Shown here: piece after piece, positions 1 to 10,541 of the stretch
Position numbering within the stretch: position 1 is the stretch's first letter
Layout of the letters: each line of letters starts with the position of its first letter
Origin: Typha latifolia
Lineage: Eukaryota > Streptophyta > Magnoliopsida > Poales > Typhaceae
Assembly: GCA_019914945.1 (NCBI GenBank)
Contig: CM034101.1
Coordinates: forward strand, 2,801,188-2,865,187
Direction: 5' to 3'
Length of the DNA stretch: 64,000 bases
Translations under genes and position numbers: made by a program
Notes under the pieces: generated by a model
The model's database searches: none
What the model was told of the DNA's origin: nothing
What the model saw: the letters and a program-made list of their open reading frames with translations, nothing else

Positions 1-25
1 GCTCTCCCAACTGAGCTATCCCCGC
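1..25 (-). tRNA. tRNA-Phe (GAA), 5' half only, cut by the window edge
   Basis: Read on the minus strand, the first 25 bases begin GCGGGGATAGCTCAG and continue TTGGGAGAGC. This is the acceptor 5' strand, D-stem and D-loop of plant cytosolic tRNA-Phe, and TAGCTCAGTTGGGAGAGC is the A-box. The anticodon arm and 3' half lie left of the window, so the GAA anticodon is inferred from the match to the conserved plant sequence and is not seen. A stray tRNA-derived repeat is the alternative. Confidence 0.75.
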
Positions 26-221
26 ATGTTGATATATTTGTATATATATTTATTAATTTATAAGGCTTAAGCTTTGTTATTTATTGCAGCCAAACGCGTC
101 ACACACTCATTAGTTATTACATACGTGTACGATGTACACGGATATACTATACTACGCGATTTTACCGACTCCTTATCAGCAAACTAAGCTATATCTCGCA
201 TTATATTATTGCTAGTCACAC

Positions 222-2448
222 TTAGAACGCTGCCACGGCTTCCAACACGGACGCCAACGCAAATTGGCGTCGTCCTTCCCCCGGCTGCTGCTCTCTTCCT
301 TCTGGCCCTTCCAAGAAGACTTCCTCCTTCTGGGAATTGAACAACTCATCCACTTCCCTCGCCTCCGACGCGAAGGATAACTCCTTCGCCTCCTTATCCA
401 TCTTCTTCAGCACGTTATTCCTACCTGGATATCCATATCGTAACAAGTCGTAGTTCGGTCAAAGACGCGAGTTAATCTATGTATATATGTATGTATGTAT
501 GGGTGTATGTACCTGCGAGGAAGATCCTCTCGTTGTTCTCCGCACGGATCTCGAAGCAGACGGCCTGGAAGTTCTGATCGCGAGAAGCAACGTCCACCGT
601 CGGATGTCCCGGAGGCACTACGACAACTGAGCCAGTTGAGACCCGGCCTTGGACTAGCTGGTAGCGTTGATCCTGTTGACCTCCTTCCTGCTCCTGCTCC
701 TCCTCCTCCTCGCGCCGACCGCCCTTCCTGGTTCGGCCTTGACGACCGGCTAAGTGGGGGCAGACTATCTCGATATAGCCGTTTCCTTCGGTGACGAGAA
801 TTATCTTCGTGGCACGCGAGTTGTAGAAAGGCGCCATCATGGAGCCCTGCCAATTAAAACGGATTCATAAAATAATATAAGGTGCCATTTGCGAACTTTT
901 CCCAGCTACAAGAGGACGAGGAGATGTACATACGGCGCTGATGTTGACAAAGGATACTTTGACGTCCATATCTCTAAGCTGTTGGTAATCATTAGCATCT
1001 GCCTCGTAGATCTCACCATGTCGATTCGAGTGAGTCGCTTGTTTCCTGAGTAGATTGTACGGGCCTCGTGATTCACGACCAAAAGGCCAACGTCCGCCGC
1101 CGTGCGAAGCGTGTCGACTAAGTGCTCGGATTTGCTCCTCAGAAGCCCTTATTATAATTCCCTTGCTCTGCTTCTCAAATATCCTCTCTAACCTTTCGCT
1201 TGGGCTCTGATAGTAAGATAATATATCCAGAGAAATGATCAGAATAACGACAAGAATAAGCATACACAAAAGAAGGATAACATGCTGCAAGTGGATAATG
1301 TACCTTAAAGGCTGCTTGCATGACTTCCTTGCTAAATGTCCGATAGAACGACTCGGGATTTTGTCCACCAGCTCCAAAGAAATGCTTCGATTATAAATTA
1401 AGATTAGTACGCACTTAATTAGTAAACAAAAAGTTAGAAGTGTTCGTTTTACCTCAAATCGTCCAGGAATAGATACGGGTCGGAGAAGCTTAGCCATGAC
1501 CAGCTTCTCACGGCTGTCACTGTTGACCAAATAGACAACTAGTCCTGATGGTATCATCATGATATCTCCTTCTCGGATTTCGTGCGACTCCTTATCGTCC
1601 TTATGTAGGATGCTCATAATTCCTCTTCCTGCATGTTGTTATATAAAAATTAGCTTCAAAGCTTATACCAAGAGAAATAACTTCCAAGAAAATTCACCTC
1701 TCACAACGTATAGAACGGTATCGGCATCCCAATGAGAAGGCATCACGAAAGTACGAGGATTAGCCTCCAAGATAGCGAGTCTGTAGTTTGCTATTCCCAT
1801 CAAAAGCGGGGACTTCTCTGCAAAGTTTCTTAGAATCCTAAGGTGCCCATGCTCACTTGTAAACTGGTGCCTAAAACTTTGCCTATCAAACATGTAAGGG
1901 TTCTCTTCAGTACTCCTCTCTTCTTCCTCCTCTCTGTGAGGGTTATCCCTACTACTTCCTCTCCTCTCTCTATACCTCTCCTCACACCACTGCTCACACC
2001 TCCTCTGATCTTGTTCTTCTCCGTGCTGCTGTTGACACTTCTGCCTACACTCTCTAAGCTTCGTTTGTGGGTCTTCTCTATCTTCCATCCCCCTACTCTC
2101 TCTCTCTCTCTGCTGCTCGTATTCCTCTTGGCATCTCCTTTGGCACTGCATCCTCTCTTGGCTTCCGTGCCTGCTTTGCTCGCACGTCTGCCTGCATTGC
2201 TGCAGCCTTTGCTCCGGATCCTCTCTTGGGTTATCTTTCTTGCGGCCGTACGCTGTCTCTTCTTGTTGCCTCTCGCAGCGCTCCTCACATTTCCTCCTCA
2301 TGCCTTGGTCGTAGTGCGGTTGGGCTCGGCACTCCTCCTTGCATCGGCGTAGCTCGGAGTCGTCTCGCTCATAGGAGAAGACTAAGGTGGTGGAGAGGAG
2401 GAGGATAGAGATGAATGGTAGTAAGGGAAGGATATGATTAGTAGCCAT
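222..2448 (-). CDS. 7S globulin (vicilin-like seed storage protein) with N-terminal hairpin repeats
   Basis: Six exons: 2448-1698, 1628-1453, 1384-1304, 1206-934, 846-513 and 424-222, giving about 605 aa. Residues 1-25 are a signal peptide. Exon 1 then carries three units of the form C-x3-C-x(12-13)-C-x3-C: C36/C40/C54/C58, C85/C89/C102/C106 and C134/C138/C151/C155, the vicilin-buried hairpin layout. A bicupin follows. The first cupin runs from about residue 205 (FVMPSHWDADTVLYVVRG, then the EGDIMMIPSG turn). The second is in exons 5-6 (GSMMAPFYNSRA, then GSVVVVPPGHP). The protein ends in a short acidic tail (QFALASVLEAVAAF). The family is made in seeds, passes through the ER, forms trimers in storage vacuoles and supplies nitrogen at germination. 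Start: the only ATG before the signal peptide, 52 bp after a TATA box. All phases close. No lesion seen. Confidence 0.93.
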
Positions 2449-2499
2449 CGTTGAGCTTAGAAGGGTTAGTGGTGTAGTGAGATGGGAAGAAGGGTGTCA

Positions 2500-2506
2500 A
2501 TTTATA
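2500..2506 (-). promoter_or_regulatory. TATA box of the 7S globulin gene
   Basis: TATAAAT on the minus strand, 52 bp upstream of the globulin ATG, a normal distance for a short plant leader. Confidence 0.7.
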
Positions 2507-2555
2507 GCGAGAGTTAAAGAGGTGGTGAGTAGTGTGTAGTGAATCGGCGCGTTTA

Positions 2556-2668
2556 ACGTGGCAACTGGACCTCGAATGCATTGCTACCTGGACGAGCAAA
2601 TTCGCCACGTCCATGACGGACGAGGCTCGTGACGTGGCGGGCAGAGCGGCGTTGTGGAGAAACGTGGC
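2556..2668 (-). promoter_or_regulatory. Cluster of four ACGTGGC boxes (ABRE/G-box-like) in the globulin promoter
   Basis: ACGTGGC or its complement occurs at 2556-2562, 2604-2610, 2632-2638 and 2662-2668, about 50-160 bp upstream of the TATA box. This core binds bZIP factors of the ABI5/bZIP53 type in seed storage-protein promoters. The site spacing is seen directly. Seed or ABA control is inferred. Confidence 0.6.
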
Positions 2669-2759
2669 AGTCTGGATGAGACTGGCGAAGCCAGACAGCA
2701 TCTATAAGAGCTGGTGTTGTTTCTATCTGAATTGGAGATATCGAGGTATCCAAAATTAA

Positions 2760-4136
2760 TAGCACAACCGTTATTATTATGTGGCGCATGGAAGGGGTAA
2801 ATTTTGTTGTTTATTGGGAGTATAATAAAAAGACTGACGATAAGAGAATTAACAGATGATTATAAAGTACACATATATACTTTATATGAAAAGAGATCAT
2901 AACTTTGTATGCTAATTTGTATCTATACTTATCCTGCGAAATAATATAATATTTAAATTCGGCCCTGACTCCGGATCCGGCCCAATACCTCTATCGGGTC
3001 GGGTCGGGTCGGGTCGGAATCTCCAGGCAATGACTCGCAACCCGGAAGCTTTTGACACTGGTTCCGGGTCTCGACTTTCCCATGCGCTCTGTAATTTTGG
3101 GAAATCGATCTCGGCCGACGAACTCAGAGAGGTACTGTTTTTCTTTTCCGTCTCGCGCATGCTTGTTAGAATTTGGAATCAGATTCTAGGGGTTATTTTA
3201 AAGGTCTTTTGTGGTGGATTTTATTGCTTCATTTAGTTGTTTAGGTTGTTAGATAGTCTTTAGAGTTTAGACTTAAAGAGCTAATCGAACTGCACTCTCC
3301 GAGAGACGAAATAATTTTTTAACTTGCGACATCTTCTGGGCTCATTTGAGACTAAATTTCGATCCATTGTTATATTTCCCTATGGTTTTAGGTAACTTTA
3401 CTAGTGCTAATATTTCAGAGACAAGTATCAAAGATTTGCACGTTTGAAGTTGCTTACTGTTTGCATTTGATGTTAGGATTTTGAATCTGGGGAAGGTAGG
3501 TAATTGAGAATTTTGCCTGGGGTATTCATTGTTCTTATCCCATTTTTTTTAATCTGAACGGTTTGTATAATCCATCAAATATAGTCGATTGCTTGTTAAG
3601 TATATAGTTCATCTTCTAATTAGGTGTGATATAAAGAAGTAGCCACTATTACTATGAAAATATATAGATCGCCAAACTTGGCATATGGAATGCCAAAATC
3701 AATCCTGTTTCCTCTGGTACTTGTACCTAGTTTACTCTAGCAATGTAGTCCAGGGTTGATTGCAAATATAAGTTCAAACTGAACAATAAAATTGTTCAAG
3801 GCTTTGATTTCTATGCCTTAGGTGGAAGTTATATAACAGGGGATCCATGAAAAAAAATCTAGGCATTGATTGTGATCATTTAAAAGCACACATTTCACTG
3901 CTCTTGCCATGTTATTAAGATGTAATGTACACAAGGGTCTTGTTTGTAATGGGGGAATAGATAATAGTCTCTTCTCAATAAGAATATATAGTGTAGTACA
4001 AATTTAAGTACCCTCAAACTAGGGCGAAAGAATTACAAAACCAGGGAAACAAATGTAAGACATTTTTCACACGTTACATAGTATCTATGAGTGAATTATT
4101 GGATTTGAGAAGAGCCCGTAACTTAAAAGAATGAAC
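2760..4136. other. Intergenic: GGGTC mini-repeat and the left part of a duplicated block
   Basis: No gene recognised. Four head-to-tail GGGTC units sit at 2996-3015. From about 3640 the sequence resembles 5985-6890 (shared stretches include AAATCAATCCTGTTTC and GTCTCTTCTCAATAAG). It is therefore the left part of the tandem duplication that contains the first two LTP genes. Short open frames here have no family signature. Confidence 0.6.
2995..3017 (+). repeat. (GGGTC)4 tandem repeat
   Basis: Four exact GGGTC units in a row. No function is evident. Confidence 0.85.
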
Positions 4137-4811
4137 TTAGAAAGCAGGCGATATGGAGAAATATGCCACAACAGAGAGAAGGGTGACCGCAAAAGAGATT
4201 GGTATTGCGAGAAAAGTTCCATCAGATGAGTCTTGGCCTGTTGCTGGAACATTCTTTGATCCACCTGCATCCATTCACATATTTGCTCTTAGTATACAAT
4301 TCAAGATCTCCTGCTATATGGCAACTCTTCTAGTTATACCTGTTTCAGTAGTCGGTGTTGCAGGAGAAGGTTCTGGCGCACCGTTGGCTGCTCATGGTGT
4401 TGTATCATAGAAAAGGATTAGAAATTGCCTATTAAACATCAATGTTTAGAGTACTGCAGCATGTAGATATATGTTTATGTGATGCTTACTGTTGCACTCG
4501 CTCACAGGTGGTGTTTTGACCTTACAAGCATCAGGAAGAGCTAATGCCTTGGTCTGGTTGACGGTGATGCCGAGAGACGATCCCCCGCCATTTAGGACCG
4601 TGCAGAGGCACTTTGGATCGGACTTCACGACACTTGCGAGCTGCGAGCAACATGAGCTCGACGGGGTTGACGCATTCCCGGAGATGTAGTTCAAGCAGGG
4701 CGCTAAGCTTATGATGGCCGACGAGCAATTGTCGGATTGGCCCGAGGTGTAGGTGGACAATGTCAGCGCGAGGACTGCCACTAGACAAACGAGGATTGGT
4801 CTCAGAGCCAT
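4137..4811 (-). CDS. GPI-anchored non-specific lipid-transfer protein, array copy 1
   Basis: Three exons: 4811-4490, 4387-4340 and 4264-4137, giving 165 aa. A signal peptide (about residues 1-24) is followed by the eight-cysteine motif: Cys-x(n)-LAPCLNYI, SSSCCSQL, KCLC, ACK, SEC. A Ser/Pro/Thr-rich linker (exon 2: EPSPATPTTE) and a hydrophobic C-terminus (SFAVTLLSVVAYFS then SPAF-stop) fit GPI anchoring. The family carries lipids at the plasma membrane or cell wall, for example cuticle, suberin or pollen lipids. The exon 2 acceptor is GAGCAG, two tandem AGs that are both in frame, so proteins one Ala longer are possible (start 4390 instead of 4387). This copy is intact. The neighbour at 7070-7530 is its damaged duplicate. 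Confidence 0.9.
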
Positions 4812-4952
4812 TGCCTATTTGAAGATCTGATGATGGCCTGCTGAAGTTTAGATGGGAAACTTTTGAGAAAAGAATAAGATTGGTGAGGCTTTTGTTAGTG
4901 AGAAGGGGAATGGAGTTTTGGTTGAGTTGGAAGGAGCAAATAGGTTGGGGGC

Positions 4953-4959
4953 TTTTATA
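4953..4959 (-). promoter_or_regulatory. TATA box of LTP copy 1
   Basis: TATAAAA on the minus strand, 142 bp before the ATG. The duplicate gene has the same box at 7674-7680 at nearly the same distance, so the promoter was copied with the gene. Confidence 0.6.
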
Positions 4960-5254
4960 AGGGGAATTTCTGAGGAAAGGACGTCAGAAAGTAGGTAGAT
5001 ATTCTGGTCGAACTGCTCCTCCTACTTTCTAACGAATTTTTTTAATATGCTTAATATATTCTTCTAACGAGAACTAGTCAACTGAATGCCGTGTTAAGTT
5101 TATTCTATTGATCAGCTTATAAACCTAGTTAAGAGAGGATCTCCTAGTGGTCGTCTTTTGATGAATAATAAGATTCTTTGCTTATAAGCCTCTCAGTATT
5201 CACCAACTCTTCAACTAACCTCTCCAGACGTTGACAGCAGATAACGGCTGTTCA

Positions 5255-5554
5255 TCCTTATCCTCATAATTCCTCTTCCTGGATGCATTTTGTTATATAA
5301 AAATTAGCCTCTAGCTTATACTAAGAGAAGTAGCTACCAAGCTAATTTACCTCTCTAAGCATTATAAGTTACTCTGCTCACACCTCCTCTGCTGTTGACG
5401 CTTCTGTCTACTCTTTCTGAACTTCCCTCTGTGGGTCATCTCTATCTTCCATCCCTCTCGTTTCTGCTCGTATTTTGCGATCTTGGCATCTTCTCTTGGC
5501 GATAGCAGGAGAAGGCTCAGGTGGTGGTGGTGGAAGGATAGGATTGATAGCCAT
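5255..5554 (-). pseudogene. 7S globulin gene fragment (decayed duplicate of 222-2448)
   Basis: On the minus strand the ATG at 5554 begins MAINPILP, matching MATNHILP of the intact globulin. A later piece reads RGMEDRDDPQ, matching RGMEDREDPQ before the third hairpin, and the frame stops soon after (VQKE-stop). Further along, 5255-5350 matches the intron 1 / exon 2 junction of the intact gene (CAGGAAGAGGAATTATGAG at 1630-1612). Most of exon 1, including the hairpins and the first cupin, is deleted, and exons 3-6 are absent. A 48-residue peptide could be made, but no storage protein could. Confidence 0.8.
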
Positions 5555-5639
5555 TAATTCTTTAATTTTGTTCAATTGTTCCAATCTAAAATAATTTCCT
5601 AACATATTATCTTAAATTTAACAAACACATATAAATGAT

Positions 5640-5975
5640 AAAAATACCCTCATTTTTTAAAGTTTAGTGTGTAAATATATTTACCAACAATTTTTAGTCT
5701 TACAAAAGAAATTTTTTTTTCCTTATACTACGATATTGGGAAAATATTAGGTAGTTTTTAAATTTTTCTTAAATAATTTATGCAAAAGTAAAATAGTCCT
5801 TTTTAAATTTAAATTTAATTTTAATTATGATTAGCTAGATATAATTAACATAATAACTTCTTTGAAAGACCATTTTAATTTCGGTGGCAGTTATAATATT
5901 TTAAAGAATATAGTGGTAATTACAATATTTTGAAAGTTTTTGGTAGAAATTATATAAAAATTCCTACTATATGTT
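5640..5975. repeat. AT-rich dispersed repeat related to the element at 54565-55022
   Basis: The stretch around 5905-5970 (CAATATTTTGAAAGTTTTTG, then GGTAGAAATTATATAAAAA) resembles, in reverse orientation, the terminal sequence at 54580-54640. This suggests two copies of one non-autonomous repeat family. The ends of this copy are not clear. Confidence 0.35.
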
Positions 5976-5984
5976 GTGATGGCT

Positions 5985-8075
5985 CTGTTAGGTTGTATTG
6001 ACTAAACTTGCCATTTGGATGCGAAAATCAATCCTGTTTCTCACGGTACTTACACAAAATTTACTCTAGAAATGCTCGTCTAGAGTTGATGGTGGAGTAA
6101 TTGCCAGAGAGCTGGTCAAGGCTTGATTTCTTCTCTATATTAGGTACGAATTTTATGACGTTCTAGAATGAATACAATCTGAACCATATGTGAATATGAA
6201 ATCAGTAGGTGGAGTTGTAAGTCTATCACTTGAAAAATCTGACAGTGATTGCGATCATTTGGATCCGCCTGTTTGACTGTTTGATTGCGATCGATTGAGA
6301 AAGTTTGTTGGCAGAGTTTTGTTTTAATTTATTTAATATATCTTATATACAAATTGAGAGAGGAAATGCGACGATAACTCTTTAATATAAGTCATATATT
6401 TGTTTACGACGGTCACTGTAATGGAAAACAAGATATCAATAACCATAAAGTTCGCCTGCAGCTCCGTCGCAATATAGCAGTCGATAATCTACAATAAAAA
6501 GAGAAAAGAAGAAAAAGTAAATGCTCCAAGAGTGACCTTGGCTTGCGATTTTGCCATGTTATTCAGGTTTAAATGTACTGTTGGGTTGTATCAGAAGCTG
6601 TGCTCATGTCTATATTGCAGTAATCTGATTCATGTTTGTGAAGTTCTGTACGCGAGAGGTTTGTTCATATTAGGGGAATAGATAAATAGTCTCTTCTCAA
6701 TAAGAATATATAATGTAGTACAAATCTATATACCCTCTAAAGTAGGGCGAAAGAAATACAAAACCAGGAAAAAGAATGTAAGACATCCTTCAAACATCAC
6801 ATAGAATCTATTAGTAATTTATTGGATTTGAGAAGAGCTCTCGCGCGACTATAAGAATGAACTAGAAAAGCGGGGGATATGGTGAGAGGACTCTGTGACA
6901 GCCTTTGACCCGACCCACCTGCATCCATTCACATACTTGCTGTTAGTATATATATAATTCAATAACTGATGCTTCTGTATATGTTACAAACTATCAAATA
7001 ATTGATCTTTGTTGTGAACTATGGAGACTCTTTTAATTAATTATACCTGCTCCAACAGTTGGTGCATGTTCATGGTGTTGCAGGAGAAGGTGCCGGTGCG
7101 CCATTGACTGTTGTTCATGTAAAAAACGATTAGAGATTGCCTCTTAAACGTCAGTATTTGGAGTACGTAATGCACTACAAAGATACGTGTTTATGGGATG
7201 CTTACTGTTGCACTCGCTCAGAGGTGGTGTACTGACTTTACAAGCACCAGGAAGAGCTAACGCCAGAGTCTGGTTGACGGTGATGCCGAAAGACGATAGG
7301 CCGCCGTTAATCACCGGGCAGAGGCACAACGGCTCAAAATGCACGACAGTCGCGAGCTGCGAGCAGCATGAGCTCGACGGGGTTGATGAATTCCCGGTGA
7401 TGTAGTTCAAGCAGGGAGCTAGGCTTATGATGGCCGATGCGCAGTTGCTGGTTTGGCCCGAGGCGCTGTAGGTGGACAACGTCAGCGCGATGACTGCCAC
7501 TAGACAAACGAGGATTCCTCTCGGAGTCATTGCTACCTATTTGATTTGATGGTGGCTTGTAGAGGTTTAGATGGAGAATTTAGAGAAAAGAAAAGATTGG
7601 TGAGGGCTTTTTTTTTTTGAAGTATGAGAATGGAATGGTGATGTGGTGGAGGGAGCAAATAGTATGGGGGGTGTTTTATAAGGGGAAGTTGTGAGGAAAG
7701 GACAGAAGGTGCGTATTCTGGGTGAACTGCTCCTATTTTCTAACGAATTGTTTGAATGGTAATAATGATTCAAAGAAGGTTCTTAGATTTCTCTCGAGGA
7801 GAATTCACGATTGATAACTTGAGAAGCAATATTCTGATGCCACGTTGGCGCATGTGCTTAATGGATTCTTCTAACGAGAATTATTCAACCGAATGCCGTG
7901 TAAGTTTATTCTATTGATCAACTTGTTGGTTATTTTGTCAATATTATAAAATTCTAGAGAAATTAGTTAAGAGAAGATCTCCTGTTTGTCTTCCTTGACG
8001 GGTAAAATATCCTTGCTAATAAACCTCTCAGCATTCGCCAGCTCCTCAACTAACCATTCCAGACGTTGAACAAAT
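5985..8075. repeat. Second copy of a tandem segmental duplication (first copy about 3640-5245)
   Basis: This block repeats 3640-5245 in the same orientation: downstream flank, LTP exon 3, exon 2, exon 1, TATA box, then an upstream flank ending at CCAGACGTTGA (5225 and 8062). Each LTP block has globulin sequence on its left: the intact gene left of copy 1 and the fragment at 5255-5554 left of copy 2. The original duplicated unit therefore probably held one globulin and one LTP gene. Confidence 0.7.
7070..7530 (-). CDS. LTP array copy 2: eight-cysteine domain intact, GPI tail lost by a premature stop
   Basis: Exon 1 (7530-7206) encodes a signal peptide and all eight cysteines (CASAIISLAPCLNYI, SSSCCSQL, LCLC, ACK, SEC). 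Exon 2 starts at 7107 in the same phase as copy 1 but reaches TGA at 7072-7070 after PSPATP. Compared with copy 1, exon 2 carries a 13-bp insertion around 7061-7073 that creates the stop and shifts the frame. The exon 3 remnant (about 6928-6870) still has its acceptor and GGSGQ-type start, but the segment encoding the hydrophobic GPI tail has been deleted. The predicted product is 120 aa, secreted and unanchored. Either it is a new soluble LTP or the gene is becoming a pseudogene. Confidence 0.75.
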
Positions 8076-8622
8076 GGTTTTCGTGGAATTGTAATTAGCC
8101 GGATATTTTTCTACTACATTAGATTATTACAGTGTACGTCGGGATGATACGATTGCTTAATGTTTGACTAATTAATCTGGGCAGATTTCAGGCCAATGGA
8201 ATTGAATATTATTGTGACGTTAACCATTGAGGGTGGACTGTGGATATCGTAGTCATACTGGGCCGGCCCTCGATAGATGGACATCAGGCCTCACTATCAG
8301 GGTAGCTTCAGATCCAAGCTGGGCTAATTAGTAGGCAATATCATCCGATCGCACAAACTTATGCACACAGAAAAGAGCGTTAAAATTTTGTGGAGCTTCA
8401 CTATGAAGGGCTAAAGCAAGAACAGGCGGGTAACCGAGATGCACAAGATACGTACACAGATAGTAAGTAAGCACCCAAACGCTAGAAGAATTATAATGGT
8501 GGGGGTTCTAACATCCCTCATTTCCGGCTGTACTTCGTGTATTAATTCCTACAGGGCTTTATGTCCCCTCTTGACCCTAATCGTCCCGTCGTGTGCATGT
8601 ATATGTCTGCGCTCCGGCAAAG
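8076..8622. other. Intergenic between LTP copies 2 and 3
   Basis: No gene or RNA recognised. It contains the GC-rich stretch GGGCCGGCCC near 8260 and the 3' flank of the next LTP gene. Confidence 0.5.
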
Positions 8623-10056
8623 TTAGAAAAAGAAGAAACCGGCGGGGGCGAGAAGCATCGCCAGCAAATTAGCGCCGTGAAACAGCGCCGCTCCTCCGGC
8701 ACTTGAACACAGGTATTCTGGGAGCGGCGGTAGTCCATGGAACGGGGGCGGCAGCAGATCTGGACACCCAGGTCGTGGATATGGGGGGCGCGGTGGCGCT
8801 GCAAGTAATAAATAAATAAATTATTATTATTATTTAAGCATACCAAGATCAGGATATGTCGAGAGGGAAAAAGATTATATATATATATATATAGGAAGAC
8901 CGGTTTATGATTAAAAATTTCACGGTGTCTAGAGGGAGGACGACGGGGATAGGGACGGGGACGGGGACGGAAGAGCCCGGAGGAAGGAGGCTGGGCATCG
9001 TCGTCTGCAGAATAACGTGGACAAATATTTAATTTAATAAAACGATTCAGAAAGCCTTGGAAGCTAAAGGGTAGATTAGTCATTGAGGAAAATAATAGTC
9101 CCTGCCTTGCATCGTGACGCCCCGCCCAGCCATTAGCGCGTCGGAATCTGCGAATAATTGGAATTGAACATGAGAAGGTAGCAAAAGAAATCTTCGAAAA
9201 AGAAAAGAAAAGGAAATTGTGAATGAGACATAATTGGCATGCAGGAGTAGAATAATTATTCGGCAACATAATTATACTGTAGAAGACGCAAGAAAGCCGT
9301 AATAGAACTTAGCCAAAAGCGAAAGTAGGACACATGCAAGAACGCCGTAAGCGGACTTAGCTAGTTACGGCTGCAGCGCACATTAGGGAATATAAAACAG
9401 CCAATGAGAAGGCAGCAGCACGTTGAAAGGACCAAGAAGTTGGGAAGAGAAAGGGAAAAGGCTAAGAAGAACAACTCGATCGCTAAGAGGACGAGACCAC
9501 AGCTAGACGTTAACTAGCAGAATAATGCAAATCTTTTCTAAGCAAAGCGAGAAAACGTAAAGATATATCACAAGAACAGGCGCCAAGATCGATCACCTCC
9601 AAGAACTAGGCTACTGCTAAGATCATAACCAGCAGTCCAATAAAGCATAAAGATCGAGAATAGGAACATTTGCTCGATCACGAGAGAGATCGAAATTAAA
9701 CCTCGACAGATCTCCTCTAGGGAGGAGGCAGCATCTCCTGAACCGTTTGTTCCACGGCATGAAGAGTAGAGCGAGACAACGCGGGAGGCGTTTAGGCCGC
9801 AGAGGCAGGCGGCGCCGCCACTGGATCCATCAAGTGTGGCCCCGATGGCTTCGCAGCAAGAGGCGGAGGGCTTCGAGGAGACGTTCTCGTGTGTCTCCGC
9901 TGCCTCCGGAGAAAGGCACGAAAGAAGCGCCTGGAAGGCGTCGGTCGAGCATTTTGGTCGAGGCGGCGACGGTGCCTCGGCGACGGATCCTTCCGTGAAC
10001 GCGGCGGAGGCCGCGATCGCTGAGAGGAGGAGGAGGAGGAGGAAGGAAGGCTTCAT
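8623..10056 (-). CDS. GPI-anchored non-specific lipid-transfer protein, array copy 3 (divergent subtype)
   Basis: Three exons: 10056-9702, 9004-8924 and 8798-8623, giving 203 aa. A strong signal peptide (MKPSFLLLLLLSAIAASAAF) precedes the eight-cysteine domain: PKCSTDAFQALLSC, SASCCEAIG, CLC, SSC and EEICRG. Exon 2 and the start of exon 3 are proline/arginine-rich (PRPRPYPRRPP, then PPPRPPYPRPG). The C-terminus is hydrophobic (GANLLAMLLAPAGFFFF), a GPI signal. The loop after the fifth and sixth cysteines is shorter than in copies 1, 2 and 6 and lacks the LGI.xNQT motif, so this belongs to another subgroup and pairs with copy 4. The exon 2 acceptor at 9005 is chosen because the downstream AG at 8991 would give an in-frame stop. 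Confidence 0.85.
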
Positions 10057-10113
10057 ATCTTGATCTTAGAGACGGAAGTAGATTTCTGGAGAAGTGAGTG
10101 AGTGACGTCTAAT

Positions 10114-10120
10114 ATTTATA
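10114..10120 (-). promoter_or_regulatory. TATA box of LTP copy 3
   Basis: TATAAAT on the minus strand, about 58 bp upstream of the ATG at 10056. Confidence 0.6.
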
Positions 10121-10467
10121 GCTGCCGTTGAGTGACCCAGCTAGGACTTGGGACTCCTTTCTGTTATTTCTTGGACTAATCTGGACCGTTCATTCGTTAG
10201 TTTCTGTTATGGTTGAAGGATGACAGCTTGCGATCCCGGCCTACCTCCGGGCCTTCGCTTCGGATGCGTAAGCAAACGAATTGCAAGAATCTCCCAACAA
10301 TTCCGGGACTTAGCCACCCCAACCCAACTTATCCCAAATAATAATTAACTTGCCATGTATGCTATAGCTATCTGTAGCAATTCTACGTTCGTACGGATGG
10401 AAGTTATAAGAATTCCTACATAACTTTATTATATTGTTTATAGTTGTCATTCTTGTGCTTTAAACTT

Positions 10468-10470
<3 letters not shown>

Positions 10471-10539
<69 letters not shown>
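10471..10539. repeat. (TG)n(TA)n microsatellite
   Basis: A short GT run passes into about 30 uninterrupted AT units between LTP copies 3 and 4. It is likely length-variable. Confidence 0.95.

Positions 10540-10541
<2 letters not shown>

Noticed and set aside
495..853. Several 99-148-residue open frames over globulin exon 5
   Set aside because: Shadows of the GC-rich cupin exon. The frame chosen is the one that carries cupin motifs and splices in phase.
1843..2352. 169-residue open frame antisense to globulin exon 1
   Set aside because: It is the mirror of low-complexity Glu/Arg/Cys codons in the globulin, and its Leu/Pro/Ser-rich translation has no domain.
5408..5605. 65-residue frame considered as a new small protein
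   Set aside because: Its ATG region and internal motif match the 7S globulin. It is better explained as a deleted duplicate.
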